A stretch of 34,819 nt of DNA from assembly GCA_035352635.1 (NCBI GenBank), contig DAOPYA010000046.1, positions 1-34,819 of the forward strand, written 5' to 3'. Below are positions 31,577-34,819 of this stretch, in pieces. This stretch comes from Rifleibacterium sp035352635. GTDB lineage: Bacteria > Muiribacteriota > Ozemobacteria > Ozemobacterales > Ozemobacteraceae. Both the position numbers and the translations under genes were made by a program. Below the pieces are notes generated by a model. That model did no database searches, had not been told where the DNA came from, and saw only the letters and a list, made by a program, of their open reading frames with translations. Each line of letters opens with the position of its first letter. Within the stretch, counting starts at the first letter, position 1.

Positions 31577-32871
31577 CAAACACGATCGGCGACAGACTGA
31601 ACGAGGCGCTTGCGATCAAAAACGACATCAAAGACGCGCTGGCCATCTATACGAACATGAACGGGGTGCAGTTTTCGGGCTACCCCGACAAAGTTCGCCA
31701 GATAGCAACGCGCCGATGGGGTATGCGTATCGATAAAAACGACTCAAACCCCGATACCCGCGTGACGTATCTTTATGATGCCGTCGGCATGACCCCGGCG
31801 GGTATGAACTATGTTACCGGTCAGTTTGATTATGGCTCATGGTATGACTTCTGCCAGTGGCTTAACCGTCCAGTCATGCTGCGCTACGACGGAACGGTCG
31901 ACTACGAACTCGATCGGGCCGACCAGACGAAAAAAGCTGACGGCACCGCGTCGGACGTTTCTAACACTGGCTATGCCGGCAACGCAATGGCTGAATTTCG
32001 AAAGATCTGGCTGAAGCAGTATGAAGATTCCGGGTATCACTACATCGTTTTCTCAAACGTGCAGTATGACCCGGATTACCGCGCCGATGCGTTTACCGAC
32101 ACCAATGGAAGCATCCGAGACTTCATGTATTACGCCATGTATGAGGGTTCTTATGTCGCGCCGCGCCTGCGGTCTCTGGCGACAGGCACGGTTATGGTGT
32201 CGCAGACCGGTCAGGTCGAAATTGAGCGGGCCGAGGCGAACGGGGCGGGCTGGCACGTCAATTACAAGTCGCAGCGCGATCTGATCACCTATTTACTGTG
32301 GCTGATCAGCAAAAGCACCTACGACATGCAGAAATTCGGGAATGGTAACAGCAATTCTGCCGCCTACGTCGCGCCGGGTGCTCTTAAGTCTGCCGGGCAA
32401 TTTATGGGCTATAACACGACCGCGCAAGCGGTTAAGACTTTTTACATTGAGAATTACTGGGGTAATTACTGGAAACGCATGTCTGGCCTGATGCTGGCGC
32501 TCGACGGCGAAGTTAGAACGAAGTTAACGCCCCCCTATACTCAGCCGGCAACGCCGGGCGAAAACATAATGCCTGCCGGTTACGCCAATACGGGCATCGT
32601 GCCAAGCGGCACCAGCGGAACGCATCTGAAGAACGTGGCAACGACTGCGGCCGGCGGGCTTATTCCGGCAATAACCGGGGCTGCAGATAACACGTATTTT
32701 ACTTGCGGCTGTTGGTGGTCGATCGGCACGACGATCAAGTGGGCTCTTGTCGGTGGCTACCGTAGCCTTGCCGGGCTTTGCGGGGCCGGGGCGGTGGATC
32801 TGCTCTATCCTCTCTCGGCTCCGCTCTCGGCCTTTGGGGCTGCGCTCTCTTTTCTTAAATCCTCCAGTTAA
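31573..32871 (+). CDS. DGR target: variable tail-tip receptor-binding protein
   Basis: 432 residues after AAGGAGG. The N-terminal part resembles phage tail-tip proteins (WGMRIDKNDSNPDTRVTYLY, GGWYD-like GSWYDFCQWLNRPVMLRYDG). The last ~60 residues look like a C-type-lectin-type variable domain: CGCWWSIGTTIKWALVGG, then GLCGAG and GAALSFL. The variable repeat covers residues about 390-428. Ten residues there differ from those the template would encode: Asn to Tyr, Leu, Asp, Ala (eight or nine sites), Thr to Ala, and Ile to Phe. It should bind host receptors, with variation changing specificity. Confidence 0.88.
   Translation: MTNTIGDRLNEALAIKNDIKDALAIYTNMNGVQFSGYPDKVRQIATRRWGMRIDKNDSNPDTRVTYLYDAVGMTPAGMNYVTGQFDYGSWYDFCQWLNRPVMLRYDGTVDYELDRADQTKKADGTASDVSNTGYAGNAMAEFRKIWLKQYEDSGYHYIVFSNVQYDPDYRADAFTDTNGSIRDFMYYAMYEGSYVAPRLRSLATGTVMVSQTGQVEIERAEANGAGWHVNYKSQRDLITYLLWLISKSTYDMQKFGNGNSNSAAYVAPGALKSAGQFMGYNTTAQAVKTFYIENYWGNYWKRMSGLMLALDGEVRTKLTPPYTQPATPGENIMPAGYANTGIVPSGTSGTHLKNVATTAAGGLIPAITGAADNTYFTCGCWWSIGTTIKWALVGGYRSLAGLCGAGAVDLLYPLSAPLSAFGAALSFLKSSS
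32739..32855 (+). repeat. DGR variable repeat (VR)
   Basis: 117 bp, aligned without gaps to the template repeat at 32933-33049 (194 bp downstream). There are 15 differences, and every one is at a template A (to T, C or G). Four of the 19 template A's are unchanged. The last 22 bp, TTGGGGCTGCGCTCTCTTTTCT region, are identical and A-free, as expected for the initiation of mutagenic homing element. The repeats stop matching after 32855. Confidence 0.95.
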
Positions 32872-32878
32872 TGGGGGC

Positions 32879-32906
32879 CTGGGGGCGATCAGCCCCCGGT
32901 ATTTTT
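32879..32906 (+). terminator. Hairpin between VR and TR (terminator and possible homing element)
   Basis: GGGGGC (32881-32886) and GCCCCC (32892-32897) pair around GATCA, extendable by T-G and C-G, and TTTTT follows at 32902-32906. It can end transcription of the late operon after the target gene. Its place 25 bp after the VR resembles the hairpins that promote homing in several DGRs. Confidence 0.7.
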
Positions 32907-32932
32907 AAAAACAAAGGGGCAGAAAATGCAGC

Positions 32933-33049
32933 GTGGGCTCTTGTCGGTGGCAACCGTAGCAATGCCGGGCTTTGCGGGGCCGGGACGGTGAATCTGAACA
33001 ATCCTCTCTCGAATCCGAACTCGAACATTGGGGCTGCGCTCTCTTTTCT
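32933..33049 (+). repeat. DGR template repeat (TR)
   Basis: 117 bp with 19 A's, most placed in AAC/AAT codons of the target reading frame (frame of GGNRSN, VNLNN, SNPNSN), the usual design that lets random A changes give many residues but no stop codons. It is transcribed towards the reverse transcriptase gene. A nominal open frame (32871-33101) across it is just the template in the target frame. Confidence 0.95.
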
Positions 33050-33158
33050 GTGGCATAAAATAATGATCATTTTCTGTTCCTCACCCCTTGGTGAAAATTA
33101 AGCCGTAACTGGAAAGGCTTGGTAGGGCAACTGAAGAGCCTTTAGGCCATAAGAAACC
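33050..33158 (+). other. DGR spacer between TR and reverse transcriptase
   Basis: 109 bases without a gene. AATGATCATT (33062-33071) is a 10-bp palindrome. AAAGGCT (33113-33119) and AGCCTTT (33137-33143) can pair around a 17-base loop; AAGCC (33100-33104) could alternatively pair with GGCTT (33116-33120). In the Bordetella phage DGR the spacer RNA primes and organises cDNA synthesis, so this structure may do the same. No good promoter or ribosome binding site for the next gene is visible. Confidence 0.5.
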
Positions 33159-34250
33159 ATGAAAACCATTAAAAAAATATACGAAAAAATATGTAGTATC
33201 GAAAACGTAACCGCCGCCATCAAAAAGGCCTCGGTCGGCAAGCGAGGCCGCTCCGAAGTTCAGAGGGTTCTGGCTGACGTTCCCGGGCATGCCCGCATCA
33301 TTTCTGAGTTGCTGGCGAAGCAGGAGTATCGGCCCTGTGAATACGTTGAAAAAACGATCAAGGAAGGCGCGCACGGCAAGGAACGCAAGATCGCCAAAAT
33401 TGCCTTTTTCCCCGACCAGGTTATTCACTGGGCGACCATTTTGCAGCTTCAGCCGTTTCTGATTAAGTCTTCCTATAAATATTCCTGTGGCTGTATGCCC
33501 GGCCGTGGCGTTCATTACGGGAAAGCCGCAATAGATAAATGGATTCGACGCGACCGGAAAAACACCAAATATATCGCCAAGCTCGACATCAGAAAGTTTT
33601 ATCCGTCCATCAGTCACGAAAAAATGAAAGCGGTATTCCGGCACATGACTAGTGACAATAGCCTGCTTGCAACTCTCGACGCCATTGTCGAAAGCTATTC
33701 GCCTGGCCTGCCGATCGGCTACCTGACAAGTCAGTGGTTTAGCAATGTTCTGCTACAGCGTCTTGATTATCTGATTAAGCAGACCATGCAGATCAAATAT
33801 TACGTCAGGTATATGGACGACATGGTCTTGTTCGGAGCCAATAAAAAGAAGCTGCACTCAGCCGTCAGGAAGGTTTCCGCTTATTTATCCGGCATCGATC
33901 TCAGCCTCAAAAAAAACTGGCAGGTCTTTCCGCTTGAGGCCAGGCCGCTCGACTTCATGGGCTTCAGGTTTTATCGCGACAAGACCACTTTGCGTAAAAG
34001 TCTATTACTGAGGATTACCAGGGCAGCAAGAAAGACGGGGAAGTCGAAGAATCCGGGGCCTGATCGGGCCGCGTCCATGCTCAGCTATATGGGCTGGGTC
34101 AGGCGGTCACAGTCTTATGGCGTCTATAAATCAAGAATCGCGCCGGTGGTTAGTATTGCCGGCATGAAGAAAATCGTCAGCGAAGCATCAAAAATCAGGA
34201 GCAGAGCATATGAAAACAGCAAGGGTCAGCAGCGGATTTCGCCCGTCTGA
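33159..34250 (+). CDS. DGR reverse transcriptase
   Basis: 363 residues. Catalytic motifs: KLDIRKFYPSI (D143) as the first Asp motif, GLPIGYLTSQ at about 183-192, where the SQ ending is the mark of DGR enzymes in place of the SP of group II intron and retron enzymes, and YYVRYMDD at 214-221 holding the catalytic YMDD. LDFMGFRFYR follows. The enzyme copies the TR RNA with errors at adenines, and the cDNA replaces the VR. The N-terminus is basic and partly helical. There is no clear ribosome binding site before the ATG, which suggests low expression or coupling. Confidence 0.94.
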   Translation: MKTIKKIYEKICSIENVTAAIKKASVGKRGRSEVQRVLADVPGHARIISELLAKQEYRPCEYVEKTIKEGAHGKERKIAKIAFFPDQVIHWATILQLQPFLIKSSYKYSCGCMPGRGVHYGKAAIDKWIRRDRKNTKYIAKLDIRKFYPSISHEKMKAVFRHMTSDNSLLATLDAIVESYSPGLPIGYLTSQWFSNVLLQRLDYLIKQTMQIKYYVRYMDDMVLFGANKKKLHSAVRKVSAYLSGIDLSLKKNWQVFPLEARPLDFMGFRFYRDKTTLRKSLLLRITRAARKTGKSKNPGPDRAASMLSYMGWVRRSQSYGVYKSRIAPVVSIAGMKKIVSEASKIRSRAYENSKGQQRISPV

Positions 34251-34464
34251 AATCGACGAGGCGAGTAGTCCGCACACGGTCTATGTCAGGAGCGACATAA
34301 CGGAGACCGTCATGCAGTTGGAAAACGGCGAAAACCAGTCCTGGTGGGAATATACCGAACGCCAGTATGACCGCAGGGAGTGGGAAGATCTGCAGATTGC
34401 GAAATATGTCATCGATCTAGAATTCAGGCTGGTTTTATTAGAAACGCAAGGAGGCATTATATGA
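34210..34464 (+). CDS. Small acidic protein after the reverse transcriptase
   Basis: 84 residues. The ATG at 34210, with AGGAG about seven bases before, overlaps the reverse transcriptase end by 41 bases. It contains VYVRSDITETVMQLENGENQ and then WWEYTERQYDRREWEDLQ, a pattern of small tail-associated phage proteins of the XkdX neighbourhood. It is not like Avd (a basic, ~120-residue four-helix protein). Role unknown. Confidence 0.68.
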   Translation: MKTARVSSGFRPSEIDEASSPHTVYVRSDITETVMQLENGENQSWWEYTERQYDRREWEDLQIAKYVIDLEFRLVLLETQGGII

Positions 34465-34613
34465 CTTACGACTTTTGTAAAATGATCATCGAAAAAAAGA
34501 CCTATGTCCGGGCCGATATGCTCGAAAAACTCGACCTGTTCTACCTTCGCGACCGCATTACCCGCGAGCAATACGAAGAGTTGGCGGGGATGATGAGTGT
34601 GAATAGTGATTAG
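34461..34613 (+). CDS. 50-residue XkdX-like small protein
   Basis: The ATG at 34461 follows AAGGAGG by six to seven bases; longer in-frame reading upstream is not supported. The sequence begins TYDFCKMIIEKKTYVRADML and ends with LRDRITREQYEELAGMM, which resembles XkdX-type short tail proteins found at the 3' end of phage tail modules. It is the last gene before the right end. Confidence 0.68.
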   Translation: MTYDFCKMIIEKKTYVRADMLEKLDLFYLRDRITREQYEELAGMMSVNSD

Positions 34614-34684
34614 TATGCTCACTCCCCTGTTGTCTCTTCTCTCTAGAGATGACGATTACATTAGGCCGATGAGCGCTCTAACAT

Positions 34685-34724
34685 AAAGAAAGCCGCCAAT
34701 TCTACCAAATCGGCGGCTTTCTTT
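34685..34724 (+). terminator. Terminator at the phage right end
   Basis: AAAGAAAGCCGCC pairs with GGCGGCTTTCTTT (13 bp) around a loop of about 14 bases and is followed by a T-run. The symmetric A and T runs make it work in both directions, shielding phage and host transcription from each other. Bases 34614-34684 show no gene. Confidence 0.9.
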
Positions 34725-34725
34725 T

Positions 34726-34811
34726 AGTCAAATCATCTGTCTAGCGTATAGTCAAATCATGTGTCCGCGTTACAGTCAAACCATCTGTCCAGCATAGTCA
34801 AACCATTTGTC
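34726..34811 (+). repeat. Array of four 16-bp transposase-type binding repeats (right end)
   Basis: AGTCAAATCATCTGTC (34726), AGTCAAATCATGTGTC (34750), AGTCAAACCATCTGTC (34774) and AGTCAAACCATTTGTC (34796). Starts are spaced 24, 24 and 22 bp, about two DNA turns, so a bound protein would face the same side. This fits binding sites for the MuA-type transposase at the right end. Confidence 0.88.
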
Positions 34812-34819
34812 TTTTTACA
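34812..34819 (+). other. Probable right terminus of the transposable phage
   Basis: The window ends TTTTTACA. Read from the other strand this is 5'-TGTAAAAAG followed by the first end repeat, the 5'-TG...CA-3' terminus expected for Mu-like elements. The stop of the sequence here fits an assembly that ends where variable host DNA begins. Confidence 0.65.

Larger units (their letters stand above)
1..34819 (+). mobile_element. Mu-like transposable siphophage, right-hand ~35 kb
   Basis: Gene order and content identify a transposable phage: MuB-like ATPase, Gam, GemA, Mor, endolysin, gp25-gp30-like genes, gpG, protease/scaffold, capsid, DUF1320-type connector, tail tube, tape measure and tail fibre. 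There is no contractile sheath, so the particle is probably a siphovirus like B3 or D3112. The transposase and repressor genes are absent and should lie upstream of base 1; bases 1-30 hold only the ribosome binding site of the first gene. The right boundary appears to be the true phage end, since the window stops at a CA dinucleotide next to an array of four direct repeats. Confidence 0.93.

Noticed and set aside
32871..33101. 76-codon frame across the template repeat
   Set aside because: It reads the TR in the target frame only because TR matches VR. It has no ribosome binding site and sits downstream of the terminator-like hairpin.
33159..34250. Retron or group II intron reverse transcriptase
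   Set aside because: The GxxxSQ motif and the adjacent TR/VR pair with adenine-only changes identify a DGR enzyme. No intron RNA domains or maturase region are seen.

Overview
This window is most of the genome of a Mu-like (transposable) siphophage, probably a prophage or phage contig. Nearly all genes are on the + strand and tightly packed, with many ATGA/GTGA start-stop overlaps. Gene content and order match transposable phages of the Mu/B3/D3112 kind: MuB-type ATPase, Gam, GemA (gp16) and Mor in the early/middle part, then lysis, gp25-gp30-like packaging and head genes, gpG, protease/scaffold, capsid, and a non-contractile tail module. The MuA-type transposase, the lysogeny repressor and the left end are not present and presumably lie just before base 1. 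The last bases (...TACA) form a 5'-TG terminus on the complementary strand, next to four direct repeats. The window therefore seems to stop exactly at the phage right end. The host is probably a Gram-negative bacterium, judged from the phage type and a lipobox protein; I cannot name it.

Layout. 1-5300: early/middle operon (MuB, a helix-turn-helix protein, small Cys-rich proteins, Gam, GemA, Mor and several unknown small genes). 5300-7500: accessory/immunity stretch with a transposase-type site, three unknown genes, a tRNA-like element, a strong sigma70 promoter, a C4-type antisense RNA and its target antirepressor gene, closed by a terminator. 7500-14940: first late operon (endolysin, small membrane proteins, terminase, portal, minor head protein fused to an ADP-ribosyltransferase-like domain, gpG). 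14960-24480: second late operon (secreted or membrane protein, protease/scaffold, decoration protein, major capsid, connectors, tail tube, chaperones, tape measure). 24480-34700: third late operon (distal tail protein, 2016-residue tail fibre with a peptidase S74 chaperone, then a diversity-generating retroelement). 34726-34819: transposase-site array and right terminus.

The most interesting systems are four. (1) A complete diversity-generating retroelement (DGR): the 117-bp variable repeat at the 3' end of a tail-tip gene (32739-32855) differs from the 117-bp template repeat (32933-33049) at 15 positions, all at template adenines, and a DGR-type reverse transcriptase with a YMDD motif follows. 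There is no recognisable avd gene. (2) A C4-type antisense circuit before the antirepressor: two antisense elements each have two alternative partners, one of which covers the ribosome binding site. (3) Three near-identical palindromes at 7519, 14996 and 24483, each 31.5-32.5 bp before a -10-like hexamer and each heading a late operon; these look like targets of the single Mor-family activator. (4) Copies of the right-end transposase-type repeat in inverted orientation inside the genome, two in the immunity region and one in the middle of the late genes.
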